The notes under the pieces were generated by a model that was given only the letters and a program-made list of their open reading frames with translations, was not told where the DNA came from and did not search any database. Shown piece after piece: positions 25,644 through 35,596 of a stretch of 64,000 bases of DNA. Each line of letters starts with the position of its first letter. Position 1 is the first letter of the stretch. The position numbers were made by a program, and so were the translations under genes. Location of the stretch: NCBI RefSeq assembly GCF_022559585.1, contig NZ_CP087114.1, positions 971,095-1,035,094 of the forward strand, given 5' to 3'. This stretch comes from Bartonella machadoae (GTDB taxonomy: Bacteria > Pseudomonadota > Alphaproteobacteria > Rhizobiales > Rhizobiaceae).

Positions 25644-26245
25644 GAAGAAAAAGGCGCACTATTCTATATGTTAAAGTGATAGAAATATCCTCTTATGATA
25701 GAGAGTGGAAAGGGTATAGAGGAGGGGTAAATCAATTTGGTTATCACTCTTTTTAAGACGTTTTTAATGCATGCGTCTCGATATGCAAAAGGGGTATAAG
25801 TTAATAAATTTTTACGTTCAAAAAGGCTTTTATGAGGGACTGCTTAAGAGAGGCGATGCTGCGTTATTTTTGTGAAGTGATCTTTTGTGTGTTATTTAGA
25901 AAATTTTTGAAATCCTTCTTATCATGAGAAACTGCATAGAGGAAATAACATTATAAAAAATTCAATCTTCAATAGAGGAAACCGATTCAAGGAAGATGAT
26001 AAAAATCGTTATTTTTTATACGAAATTTATTAGATAGAATTCTAGAAGAGCTTTTTGAAGAAAATTGAAAGATAAAATCTTTTTATCTCTTTTATATCAT
26101 GAAGTCGATGTGGAAAAAGAAAGGCTTTAAGGCAATATAAAAAGATAAATTAAAAATAATAATTGTATTGATTTATATACGAGACAAAATCCAATACGGT
26201 TATTGTTATTTATGTATTGCGAAAAAAGCTATGGTTTCTTTTTAT
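25644..26245. other. Long non-coding stretch between convergent genes
   Basis: About 600 bases, strongly AT-rich, between the convergent TerC-type and UPF0104 genes. I see no ORF, RNA gene or strong terminator hairpin. It may be decayed sequence, as is common in Bartonella. Confidence 0.4.
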
Positions 26246-27199
26246 TTATTTAGGTGGCATCTTGGTGGCCTGTTTGCAGTATTGTTGAGCTTCAAAAATT
26301 GCTACAATAAATAACGAAATGATAAGTGGTATGATTAAATAGAGCATTCTAAAGACAATAAGTGCTGCAACAACGTCCGTGGGGTTTACGTTCGGCATGC
26401 CTGTTATGAATAAGGCTTCTAGAACACCAATCCCTCCGGCAGGAGCATTGGAGAGGAGGGTTATGGTGAAAGATGCTAGGAAAACACCGAGGACAGAAAT
26501 AAAATGAATATCTGTATTATGAGGAAGGACAGCGTATATAATTCCTGCTGCGGCTAAAAGTTCTAGGGGGCTAATGAGAAGTTGTTGGATGACAATTTTA
26601 AATTGTGGGTAAGAAAGTTGAATTTTTTTACTCAAATGTAAGGGGGATAATTGAAGCCAGCTACCAAAGGTATAAAGTGCAATACTGCCGAGCAGTATTG
26701 CACCAACTGTTGTCCCAAGCCATTCGGGAAATTCATTATGAATGAGCTTGATAATTTCAGGTTGCAAAATCAAAACGATGCCAAAAAGCAGAATTGTTCC
26801 TATCACAAAGGTAAAAGAGCAAAAACCCACCAATATGGCAATTTCTGTTCCATTTAATCCTTTTATTTTATATGCACGATAGCGAACAACTGCACCAGAA
26901 AAAACGGAAGCACCGATATTATGTGAAAGAGCATAGGTCGTAAATGAACATAATGCGATAAAAAGCCAAGAAATTTTATGGCCAAGATGTTGCAAGGCAA
27001 TCCGGTCATAACCAGCAAGAGCAGTATAGGCTAAAAGAGAGCACAAACTGGCTAACAGCCAGTCTTGTGTATTTAAATTGCTTAAGCGCTCCAACACATC
27101 ACCAAAAGAAATGGTAGAAAGTTTTACATAAAGAATGCGGATAGAGATCAGCATTGCTAAAATACCAATAGATGGCCATATAAATCGCTTTAGTTTCAC
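26246..27199 (-). CDS. UPF0104/YbhN-like integral membrane protein
   Basis: 317 residues with about eight hydrophobic segments. The pattern resembles the lysylphosphatidylglycerol synthase membrane domain family (UPF0104): ALAGYDRIALQHLG, a LSHNIGASVFSGAVVRYRAYKIKGL stretch spread over ~90-115, and SNAPAGGIGVLEALFI near the C-terminus. These proteins are thought to act in lipid handling or flipping. No synthase domain is attached, so lysinylation activity should not be assumed. Its start lies 15 bases past the antiporter stop, so the two are likely co-transcribed. Confidence 0.75.
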   Translation of the reverse strand: MKLKRFIWPSIGILAMLISIRILYVKLSTISFGDVLERLSNLNTQDWLLASLCSLLAYTALAGYDRIALQHLGHKISWLFIALCSFTTYALSHNIGASVFSGAVVRYRAYKIKGLNGTEIAILVGFCSFTFVIGTILLFGIVLILQPEIIKLIHNEFPEWLGTTVGAILLGSIALYTFGSWLQLSPLHLSKKIQLSYPQFKIVIQQLLISPLELLAAAGIIYAVLPHNTDIHFISVLGVFLASFTITLLSNAPAGGIGVLEALFITGMPNVNPTDVVAALIVFRMLYLIIPLIISLFIVAIFEAQQYCKQATKMPPK

Positions 27200-27214
27200 G
27201 CTTCTTTATCCATT

Positions 27215-28969
27215 TTATATTTTTTGTAAATTCATTACATGATTGTGCATATTTTTTACAGATCTTTGTTCTGTTATATGTTCGATAATACCGTTAGCAA
27301 TTTCTTCGTCATCAGTTACTACGACATCCGCACCCAAATCAATGAGATAATTTGTTTCTACATCGGATAATGCATGTGTGATTATTTGAATATCCTTTTT
27401 CATATTACGGATATTGACGATGCATTCTCCTATTTCAATGGTACTTCGCATTGTAATAACAACTTTGTATGCATTACTCATATTTGCTGCGTTCATTATT
27501 TCTTGTTGAATGATATTGCCGCAAATCACTTCGAAGCCATCTGCAATTGCTTTATCAGCGAGGCGTTTTGATTCTTCGACGATTACTACAGGTTCACCTG
27601 TTTTTATTAAAGATAATGCGATACATTTACCAATACAACCGTAGCCAATAATCACGATATGATTGGTTTTCAAGGTCATTGGTAAAAAATCATGGTCAGA
27701 ATCTTGTAGATCAATATCAATGATTGTTTGTGTATCTTGTACACTTGTAGGCAAGTTTTCTAGATATTTTTTAATTTTATCACAAGCAATAAAAACAAGG
27801 GGATTGAGTAAAATAGAAAGAATTGCTCCTCCAAGAATTAAATCATGAGCATCATTGTTTAAGAGCCCCAAACTCAAACTTAAACCGGCAAGGATAAAAG
27901 AAAACTCTCCGATTTGGGCAAGGCTTGCAGAAATAGTCAAAGCTGTTGCGTTAGAATAGCGAAAAGCTTTTACGATAAAAAAAGCAATAACAGATTTTCC
28001 TAGTATAATAATGAAGAGCGTTGCTAAGAGAGGAAAAAAATGACTCAAGAGTTTTCCTGGGTCAAATAACATACCTACAGAGACAAAAAAAAGAACAGAA
28101 AATGCATCTCGTAGTGGTAAAGATTCTTCCGCTGCACGGTGGCTTAATTCGGATTCACTCATAACCATGCCTGCAAAAAAAGCACCAAGAGAAAGAGAAA
28201 CGCCAAAGAGATGGGCTGCTCCAAACGCTACTCCTAATGCAATGGCAAAGACACTTAGACGAAACAATTCACGTGATCCCGATTGTGCGCTTATTTTTAA
28301 TAACCACGGGATAACACGGCGTCCGATAACAAGCATAAGAGCGATAAAGATGATGACTTTCAAGATGGTGAGACCAAAAACCCCCCAAATACTTAAATCT
28401 AACCACTGAACAAGAGGATCAATTGCTTCCTTTTTGGTATTGCTAAGAACATTTGCTAGTGATGGTATGAGAACAAGAATAAGGACCATCGCTAAATCTT
28501 CAATAATTAGCCAGCCAACAGCAATGCGTCCTTTTTCTGTTTCAATAAGATGGCGTTCTTGCAAAGCACGCAGCAGAATAACCGTACTTGCTATTGATAA
28601 AGCTAAACCAAAGACTAGACTACCGCTGAAACCCCATCCCATGATCAAACCTAAGCATAAACCTAGAACAGTAGAAAATGCCATCTGTGCAATGGCGGCA
28701 GGGATCGCAATCGTTTTTACCGATAAAAGGTCTTTTAATGAAAAATGGAGCCCAACACCAAACATCAGTAGAATGACACCAATTTCTGCCAGTTGGTTGA
28801 TAATAACGGAATCTATTTTAAAACCACCTGTATTGGGTCCTACGATAACACCCGCTAACAAGTATCCCACGAGTGGTGATATACGCAGACGGCTGGCAAT
28901 CATTCCTAAAAGAAAGGCTAAACATAAGCCTGCAACAATAGTTGTAATCAGTGGTGTGTCATGGAGCAT
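27215..28969 (-). CDS. CPA2-family cation/proton antiporter with TrkA-N domain (KefB/YbaL type)
   Basis: 584 residues. About twelve membrane helices (residues ~1-395) include the LGASRL-like entry LGMIASRLRISPLVGYLLAGVIVGP split over ~20-45 and GAFFAGMVMSES. They are followed by a cytosolic Rossmann domain from ~435 with IVIIGYGCIGKCIA (G-x-G-x-x-G). It likely exchanges K+ or Na+ for protons with nucleotide control. No KefF-type partner gene is near. It starts 104 bases past the secDF stop, in the same direction. Confidence 0.85.
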   Translation of the reverse strand: MLHDTPLITTIVAGLCLAFLLGMIASRLRISPLVGYLLAGVIVGPNTGGFKIDSVIINQLAEIGVILLMFGVGLHFSLKDLLSVKTIAIPAAIAQMAFSTVLGLCLGLIMGWGFSGSLVFGLALSIASTVILLRALQERHLIETEKGRIAVGWLIIEDLAMVLILVLIPSLANVLSNTKKEAIDPLVQWLDLSIWGVFGLTILKVIIFIALMLVIGRRVIPWLLKISAQSGSRELFRLSVFAIALGVAFGAAHLFGVSLSLGAFFAGMVMSESELSHRAAEESLPLRDAFSVLFFVSVGMLFDPGKLLSHFFPLLATLFIIILGKSVIAFFIVKAFRYSNATALTISASLAQIGEFSFILAGLSLSLGLLNNDAHDLILGGAILSILLNPLVFIACDKIKKYLENLPTSVQDTQTIIDIDLQDSDHDFLPMTLKTNHIVIIGYGCIGKCIALSLIKTGEPVVIVEESKRLADKAIADGFEVICGNIIQQEIMNAANMSNAYKVVITMRSTIEIGECIVNIRNMKKDIQIITHALSDVETNYLIDLGADVVVTDDEEIANGIIEHITEQRSVKNMHNHVMNLQKI

Positions 28970-29072
28970 GGATTATTACGACTTTTTATCAAAAAAATGA
29001 ATGAGTTGAAACAATTGTAAGTCTTTTCTGAAAAGAAAGAGAGAGTTTATCATATTAAGTAGCATGGTATGT

Positions 29073-31586
29073 TCATTTTAGTTTCGTGTTTATACGATTA
29101 TTCCGTTTATGCCACCAATTTCCTAACAAGAGTAAAATGGGAGCGGCAATAAAGATAGAAGATGATGTTGCAATGACAATCCCAAAAACCATGGGGACAG
29201 CAAAACTATGGACGGCACTGCCACCCCATATCGCCATAGGTAACATGGCAAGAACTGTGGTCGCTGATGTAAAGAGACAACGGACAAGAACTTGGTTAAT
29301 TGAGAGATCAATGAGTTCGCGCAACGGCATTTTTTTATAAAGACGCATGTTTTCACGCATTCGATCATAAACAACCACCTTATCATTTATCGAATAACCA
29401 ACAATTGTTAAAAGAGCAGCGATGGCTGTTAAATTGAAATCAAATTGAAATAAAGCAAAAAAACCAATCATTTTTGTTGTATCTAAGATAAGCGTTATAA
29501 TTGCTCCAACGGCAAAGAACCATTCGAAGCGTAGCCATATATAGAGGGACATAGCAATTGCTGCGAGAATAACAGCAGTAAAAGCAGCTGTGGCAAGTTC
29601 ACCTGAAATTTTTGGACCAACAACCTCTATTTGGTCAAATGTGGCATCTGGATAGATGCTTTGTACGGCTGTTTTGACTTTATCGATGACGATGGTTTGT
29701 TGTGCTTCACCACCGCTTTGTTTCTGCATGCGAATCAACACAGTGTTTGCATTATCAATATTCTGTAATGTAATTTCACCAATATTGAGGGTAGAAAGCT
29801 TTGAACGCAAAGTTGCTAAGTTTGCAGGCTCTTTTGTGGTAATACTCATTTGGCTTCCACCAATGAAATCAATTCCAAAATTTAAGCCAGGTTTTAAAAA
29901 CAGAAAAACGGAAGCAAGTGATAAAATAATTGAGACGCCAATACCAATGAAACGTGCTTTCATAAAGCGGAAAGTCGTATTTTGTGGGATAATATTGAAA
30001 ATAGAGTGAAGATGTAGAGTTTTCATTTTCCATTTACGGATTATCCAAATCATCATGATGCGCACAATGGTGATATTTGTAAACATCGAGATGATAATAC
30101 CAAGCAACATTGTTACAGCAAAACCGCGAACAGGACCGGTACCAAACCAAAACAGTAAAATAGTTGCAATAATTGCAGTAATATTGGCATCAACAATGGT
30201 CGCAAAAGCATGTTTGAAACCACGATCTAAGGCGGCAAAGGCGCTTATCCCTTTTCGGCTTTCTTCACGAATCCGTTCATTGATGAGAATATTGGCGTCA
30301 ACAGAGATACCGATGCCTAAAATAATACCTGCAATACCTGGGAGTGTGAGTGTTGCACCTAGAAGACTGAGTGCTGCAAATGTTAAAATAGTATGGAGTG
30401 CAAGTGCTATATTCGCAATGATCCCCCAAACTCTGTAGAGAAGAAAAATAAAAATTGTCACAAGAATGAAGCCGATTATACCGGTGTAAAGTCCCATTTG
30501 AATCGCATCAGCACCAAGATTTGGACCTACAGTTCTTTCTTCAATGACGGTTAGTGGAGCAGGTAGAGAGCCTGCGCGTAGTAGAGCAGCGAGAGTTGAT
30601 GCTTCTTTGGCGTCAAAGCTTCCTGTAATTTGACCTTGTCCGTTAGGAATGACGCTATTGATAGTAGGAGCAGTCAAAACTTTGTTATCGAGAACGATGG
30701 CAAAAGGACGGTTAATATTTTGTCGTGTTATTTCCGCAAATATTTTTGCACCAGCGGAATTTAGCGTGAATGAAATAATAGAACGTCCTGGTATTTGTGG
30801 GTCAAAACCTGCGCGGGCGTCTTTCAGGACATTTCCATCTAAGGCAATTTGATCATAAATTGCATAGTGTTGCGCCTCATCAGTATAGCCAGGAAGGATT
30901 GAAACACCTATTGGAGGATTATTGATATCAACATTGGAGGGCACCAGATGAAAGGTCATTTTAGCGGTTGTTCCTAAAAGATCACGCAGCTGCTTTGGAT
31001 CTTGTAAACCTGGCAATTGCACCATAATACGATCCATTCCAACCTTTTGTATAGCAGGTTCAGTAACACCAACTTGATCTATACGGCGACGAATGATTTC
31101 TAGGCTTTGTTCAATAGCATTGCTTATACGATCTTTTATACCAGCTTCCGTTAATGTAACACGGATAGTTCCATTTTGAGAACTGATAGCAATGTCATCG
31201 GCTGTAGCGCCAAAACCACGATGTATGGGGCTTACCAATGTCTTCAAAGCAGAAAGTGCTTTTTCGATTTGTAACGGATCAGAAACAAGTACAACGATGC
31301 TGTCTTCGATGATACGAGCACTGGAAGTTGGGATTTGTTTTTCACGCAGTGTGTTACGCACATTTGCTAAAAGTATGTGTAATTGATCACGCTTTAACGT
31401 TTTGCTATCGACCTCGAGGAGGAGAGAAGAGCCTCCTTGAAGGTCAAGACCAAGTGTTACACGGGTATTCGTTAAAAATTGCGAATTTTTGACCTGTTCT
31501 TGCGAAAATAAATTGGGTAAGGCAACATAAATGCTGCTTAAAAGGATCAAACAATAAAGAGTAGTCAACCAACTGGGTGTACGCAT
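29073..31586 (-). CDS. secDF: Fused protein-export membrane protein SecDF
   Basis: 837 residues, with SecD and SecF joined in one chain. The SecD part has an N-terminal helix, TLGLDLQGGSS at ~44, the large periplasmic P1 region (ending IIGFTLNSAGAKIF-like), then six helices with LTLPGIAGIILGIGISVDANI across the fourth. The SecF part starts at ~540 with GLNFGIDFIGGSQM and has six more helices with GYSINDKVVVYDRMREN. It uses the proton gradient to pull exported proteins through SecYEG. The fused form occurs in several alphaproteobacteria. No yajC is seen in the window. Confidence 0.93.
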   Translation of the reverse strand: MRTPSWLTTLYCLILLSSIYVALPNLFSQEQVKNSQFLTNTRVTLGLDLQGGSSLLLEVDSKTLKRDQLHILLANVRNTLREKQIPTSSARIIEDSIVVLVSDPLQIEKALSALKTLVSPIHRGFGATADDIAISSQNGTIRVTLTEAGIKDRISNAIEQSLEIIRRRIDQVGVTEPAIQKVGMDRIMVQLPGLQDPKQLRDLLGTTAKMTFHLVPSNVDINNPPIGVSILPGYTDEAQHYAIYDQIALDGNVLKDARAGFDPQIPGRSIISFTLNSAGAKIFAEITRQNINRPFAIVLDNKVLTAPTINSVIPNGQGQITGSFDAKEASTLAALLRAGSLPAPLTVIEERTVGPNLGADAIQMGLYTGIIGFILVTIFIFLLYRVWGIIANIALALHTILTFAALSLLGATLTLPGIAGIILGIGISVDANILINERIREESRKGISAFAALDRGFKHAFATIVDANITAIIATILLFWFGTGPVRGFAVTMLLGIIISMFTNITIVRIMMIWIIRKWKMKTLHLHSIFNIIPQNTTFRFMKARFIGIGVSIILSLASVFLFLKPGLNFGIDFIGGSQMSITTKEPANLATLRSKLSTLNIGEITLQNIDNANTVLIRMQKQSGGEAQQTIVIDKVKTAVQSIYPDATFDQIEVVGPKISGELATAAFTAVILAAIAMSLYIWLRFEWFFAVGAIITLILDTTKMIGFFALFQFDFNLTAIAALLTIVGYSINDKVVVYDRMRENMRLYKKMPLRELIDLSINQVLVRCLFTSATTVLAMLPMAIWGGSAVHSFAVPMVFGIVIATSSSIFIAAPILLLLGNWWHKRNNRINTKLK

Positions 31587-31661
31587 GATATATTCCGCTA
31601 ATAGGCAATCTTAAGAGTTATTAATAAAGGCAAGGCTAAGATAAGAGTGTCGTTTTATAAT

Positions 31662-32030
31662 TCAAGCAAGAGGAGGAGCGCGTTTATTTGAAAAATATTG
31701 TGTCTTAAGGTTTCTAAATTGTGTGCAAATAACGATGACAATGACTAAAAAAAGATTTAATGTTGGGAGAAAGCCACCGTTAGGAAGAATAAGATTTATA
31801 TGAAACGTTGCAAAGTTTTTATTTTCAGTTGTTATAGCCTTTAATCGATGAGATTTGTTTTGTGGATAAAAACTGTTCGTTTTGACTATATTATTTTCTT
31901 GTGGTTGTTTTATTAAATAAGCAGCGGCTCCTAGATTGCTTATCAACAACATGCCAAAGCCTGACAAAAGAAGCCAGATCGTAAAGGGAAAAAAATTTTC
32001 TTTTTTGCAAGGGAGTTGCAAAAAAAACAT
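31662..32030 (-). CDS. Possible small membrane protein, unknown
   Basis: 122 residues with two hydrophobic segments (TIWLLLSGFGMLLISNLGAA near residue 18, and LNLFLVIVIVI near 92) and a polar middle, which would suit a bitopic or hairpin membrane protein. The ribosome binding site is weak. It lies between secDF and the divergent MscS-type gene, in the direction of secDF, but does not resemble YajC. It could also be a chance or decayed frame. Confidence 0.35.
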   Translation of the reverse strand: MFFLQLPCKKENFFPFTIWLLLSGFGMLLISNLGAAAYLIKQPQENNIVKTNSFYPQNKSHRLKAITTENKNFATFHINLILPNGGFLPTLNLFLVIVIVICTQFRNLKTQYFSNKRAPPLA

Positions 32031-32209
32031 GCTAAAACACTTTCTTTAATTTTATTGTCTTCACACTTACTATTATCTTTTTTCTCTTATCAGTATTATA
32101 GGATAAGAGAAAGCTTATAAATTATTCTACACAAGTTGAAAATATTTATTTCATGCCATATTCTTAAAAAAGGAGGGGTAGATTCCTAATTTATACATCT
32201 AAGGCAGAT

Positions 32210-34579
32210 ATGTATTTATTTTTTAGAAAAAAGATACGCATACTTCTCTTTGTTTTTTCGATTATCGTTGTTTTTGGCTCTTGTGCATGGGGGGCTCTTC
32301 GGTCACAAAATGCAATTGTTGAACAGGCAAGCTCTCAATTAATTGATGAGATTATTCAACAACAACAGCTTGTTATTAAGAATCTTGAACAAAATACAGA
32401 AACTTTGAAAAAAGATTTTGAAAATAAATTAGAAGACGAGAACGCTTTGGCGGAACTACGCTCTCGTGCGCGAAATATCAGTAAACGGGCGATAGAAGAA
32501 GCATTCATTTTGCGTGCGCCCCTCAATGATATTAATGTACTTCTTGATCAATTGATAGAGCTCCATGATGGCGTAGAAAACTTAAAAAAAATAGCTAAGG
32601 AGCAGTCTCAGTTGATGGAGAAAAAAACTGAGATTAATAACATAGTGCTTCGGTTTGAAGCGATATTTTTGGCTGCAAATAGAATATCTGAACTTGCTAT
32701 TTCTCAATCTCGAGAACTTTTTAAACGCACTCTTACGCACAAGCTCGTGTTTTCAATCCCGATGGTTCAACATCTCGTCCAGAAAACAAAAGAAGCTTCA
32801 TCTGATTTTCTTTTACTTTTGAGTTCTTGGTGGAATTTTGTATTTTATTTCAAATTGTTACAGCTCTTTCTTTCCTTGTTGATTCCACTTTTTACTGCTT
32901 TGGGACTTTCTTATTTTTCTCGTAGAGTTCTTATATATGTGCATGACCACTTTGCTAAAAGAAATGAGGAGATATCTTATTTACAACGCTTATTAATCGC
33001 TTTTATTTCTGTTCTCTTACCTTCGCTTGTCTGTGTTTTTTGCGTTTATCTTGTCTTATTTCTGTTCCGTAGTTTTAATTTAGAGCTAGGAAAACTCACA
33101 GCAGTCTTTGATACGATAGGTTATCAAGTTATCTTAGTTTTTTTGATAAATCGTTTAGCCGTTGTTCTTTTAACAACAAATATGACACATATGCATCTTT
33201 TTAATGTTACATCGTCGGTGGCATATCAATTGGTGATTTTGTTCACTTTTTTAGGTGGAATTTTGGCATTTGATGCTGTTTTTGATAGTATTTATCAAAT
33301 AGTTTCAGCTTCTCTTTCCTTAACAATTGCCAAAAGTTTTATTGCTGTTTTTCTTGTGGCAATATTGTTGTTTCTTATCGCATTTGTCCCTTTGCGGTTT
33401 AGTAGGATTTCCCAAGAACAACAGAGGGAACCGTACTTTTGGCCATTTTATATACGTGTTCCTCTCATTGTATTGGGGATATTGCTGATTGTAATGAATT
33501 TTTTAGGTTATGTCGGTTTGGCACGTTTTCTTGTGCAGCAAATTGTCATCGGGGGGGCATTTTTAGTTCTCATGTATTTGGGGATAAAAAGCGCGCAAGC
33601 AATTGGAACTAAAGGACAATTTATGAAAACGATCGTTGGTCATAGTTTGATGCAATGGTTCCATTTAGAAGAGAAAACGATGAATCAATTAGGGAGTATC
33701 TTGAGCATTTTCCTTAATTTATTTGTTATCGTATTTTGTGCAATGCCAATTGCCGTACAGTTTGGATTTTCCTACTCTGATTTGAGAGAAGTGTTGTGGC
33801 AGTTGGTGACTGGTTTTCAAATTGGAAATGTCTCTATTTCTTTGATTTCTATCCTTACAGGAATCGTTGTTTTTTTTGCTTGTTTTTTTATCATTCGTCA
33901 ATTTATTGGTTGGTTAGATAGCACGATATTATCCTATGATGAATTCGATTCTGGTGTGCGTAATTCTATCAAAACGGTTCTAAGTTATAGCAGTATTGTT
34001 CTGTCTGCTTTGATAGGATTGTCGATGGCAGGTTTGGATCTTAGAAATTTTGCTCTTATTGCTGGTGGGCTTTCGCTTGGCATAGGTTTTGGTTTACAGA
34101 ATATTGTGCAAAATTTTGTCTCTGGACTGATTATTTTAGTCGGAAGACCGTTTAAACTGGGGGATTATGTGGAATCTGGCTCAGTAGGTGGTATTGTTAA
34201 ACGGATTAGTGTCCGTGCAACCGAACTTGAAACATTTCAACGGAAGACGATTATTATCCCTAATTCAAGTCTCATCAATAATAATGTTAGTAATTGGACG
34301 CGACGTAATAAAATAGGGCGGATTGACATCCCTGTTACTGTTTCCTCCAATATTCCTCCAGAGCGTATTGTTGAAATTTTGTTAGAGATTGCTTTTGCAA
34401 CAGATGGGGTTTTAAAACATCCTGCCCCACAGGTGCATTTTACTTCATTTGATAGTAAAAAATTTTCATTTAACTTAGCTATTTATGTGCCTAATATTAC
34501 CTCACCTGCTAAGGTGACAAATGCTCTTCATTTTGTGTTATATAAGCGCTTTGTTGAAGAAGGAATCTTGGAATGCTAA
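32210..34579 (+). CDS. Large MscS-type mechanosensitive channel
   Basis: 789 residues. A signal-like N-terminus (residues 1-28) precedes a coiled-coil periplasmic region (~35-170), then about ten membrane helices, and the MscS domain at ~590-780. That domain has the pore-helix region GGLSLGIGFGLQNIVQNFVSG, broken here at 20 residues as GGLSLGIGFG and LQNIVQNFVSG, plus GRPFKLGDYVESG and TIIIPNSSLINNNVSNWTR. The layout matches the larger KefA/MscK-like members (DUF3772 type in Rhizobiales). It would release solutes on hypo-osmotic shock. Start ATG 32210 has no strong binding box. It overlaps the next gene. Confidence 0.85.
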   Translation: MYLFFRKKIRILLFVFSIIVVFGSCAWGALRSQNAIVEQASSQLIDEIIQQQQLVIKNLEQNTETLKKDFENKLEDENALAELRSRARNISKRAIEEAFILRAPLNDINVLLDQLIELHDGVENLKKIAKEQSQLMEKKTEINNIVLRFEAIFLAANRISELAISQSRELFKRTLTHKLVFSIPMVQHLVQKTKEASSDFLLLLSSWWNFVFYFKLLQLFLSLLIPLFTALGLSYFSRRVLIYVHDHFAKRNEEISYLQRLLIAFISVLLPSLVCVFCVYLVLFLFRSFNLELGKLTAVFDTIGYQVILVFLINRLAVVLLTTNMTHMHLFNVTSSVAYQLVILFTFLGGILAFDAVFDSIYQIVSASLSLTIAKSFIAVFLVAILLFLIAFVPLRFSRISQEQQREPYFWPFYIRVPLIVLGILLIVMNFLGYVGLARFLVQQIVIGGAFLVLMYLGIKSAQAIGTKGQFMKTIVGHSLMQWFHLEEKTMNQLGSILSIFLNLFVIVFCAMPIAVQFGFSYSDLREVLWQLVTGFQIGNVSISLISILTGIVVFFACFFIIRQFIGWLDSTILSYDEFDSGVRNSIKTVLSYSSIVLSALIGLSMAGLDLRNFALIAGGLSLGIGFGLQNIVQNFVSGLIILVGRPFKLGDYVESGSVGGIVKRISVRATELETFQRKTIIIPNSSLINNNVSNWTRRNKIGRIDIPVTVSSNIPPERIVEILLEIAFATDGVLKHPAPQVHFTSFDSKKFSFNLAIYVPNITSPAKVTNALHFVLYKRFVEEGILEC

Positions 34580-34845
34580 AATATATTTGCGCTTTTATTG
34601 CAATTGTGTTTTGGGATATTTGGGTTTTTCCAGCTTTTGCAGCAATTGTGAAGAATACTGATTTAAAGGTACAATCTCTCGTCATTCTTGAAGGAAGTAG
34701 TCCCTTAAGTCTCTCCTTGCATCCTCATCAAACTGTTACAATTTGTATGAAAGGATGTTTTATCACTTTTCCCAATAAGGACCGTTTTGCAATCAAACCA
34801 GAGGATACTATAGAGATCCATCAGGGTAGAGCAGTTTTTCAATAA
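34573..34845 (+). CDS. Small exported protein, unknown
   Basis: 90 residues, with an N-terminal signal peptide (MLKYICAFIAIVFWDIWVFPAFA) whose likely cut lies after AFA. The mature part of ~67 residues has two Cys (C-M-K-G-C) that could form a disulfide. The start ATG overlaps the channel's stop (ATGCTAA), so translation is probably coupled. The family is not recognised; the context suggests a periplasmic partner or neighbour of the channel. Confidence 0.7.
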   Translation: MLKYICAFIAIVFWDIWVFPAFAAIVKNTDLKVQSLVILEGSSPLSLSLHPHQTVTICMKGCFITFPNKDRFAIKPEDTIEIHQGRAVFQ

Positions 34846-35596
34846 AATCATTTAAACTTTTCTTATGAGGTAAGCTTTGGAAACCAAAGGTGCCATTGTT
34901 TCCGTTATTGAAAAATATTTTATTTAAAGAGCTGCTGATAGAAAGCTATAATCTGAGTATAGGATTTTGTATTGAATAAGTAAAATGAGTAGACTTTTTA
35001 AATTATGAAGAATCAAAAATATATATTTAAGTATGATACTCCTTTAAAAATTCTATAAGTAAATAACTGAAAACTCTTTTGTTCTTTCTTTTCTTTTATA
35101 ATTTTTTTGAAATATTTTACTTATAAAATTGTTTTATTTTTTATGCATTAAATGCTCTTCATTTTTAATGTTGAATTATTTGTATAGTTTGGTTCTTTTT
35201 CAATAAAAGAGTTTGTTTTTTAATCTATTTATGGAAATGTTTGATAACGAACGATGTACTGAAAGTTATCAGGATGATTTTAGATGCTGATTGTATACAA
35301 ATAGGCCGTTGAATAAATAGGTTTTGGTATTGTGATGCGATCTTTTAGATGAGAAGAGTTTTATAATTCTTTCTTTCGAAAGAAAATATAATAGATATTC
35401 TAAATAAAATTGTAAATATAAAAGTATTGATTATAGCTTAAATATTAAAATTGAATAAAACTATTTACTGATATTCTATTTTGGTGTAAATATAGAGGAG
35501 TATATGTAATTTTGCAGCATAAGATTTGATAGCGCTTTGTTTTTAGTAAATGTGATTTTTGATTATATTTTATAATAGCAAATGGGGTATAATTTT
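34846..35596. other. Long AT-rich upstream region of the Hbp-like gene
   Basis: About 750 bases without a supported gene. A short hairpin CTTTGG-AAA-CCAAAG lies at 34875-34889. A 16-base perfect palindrome lies at 35370-35385. The remainder is low-complexity AT sequence. Long upstream regions are usual for Bartonella hemin-binding protein genes, whose expression is tied to iron and temperature. Confidence 0.45.
35370..35385. promoter_or_regulatory. Perfect 16-bp palindrome, candidate operator
   Basis: TTTCTTTCGAAAGAAA, 212 bases before the Hbp-like start. Perfect dyads of this kind are rare by chance in AT-rich DNA and suit a dimeric repressor. Whether Irr, Fur or another regulator binds is unknown. 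Confidence 0.4.

Noticed and set aside
34875..34889. CTTTGG-AAA-CCAAAG hairpin as terminator of the small exported protein gene
   Set aside because: The stem is only six bases and no T run follows, so it was mentioned only within the gap description.
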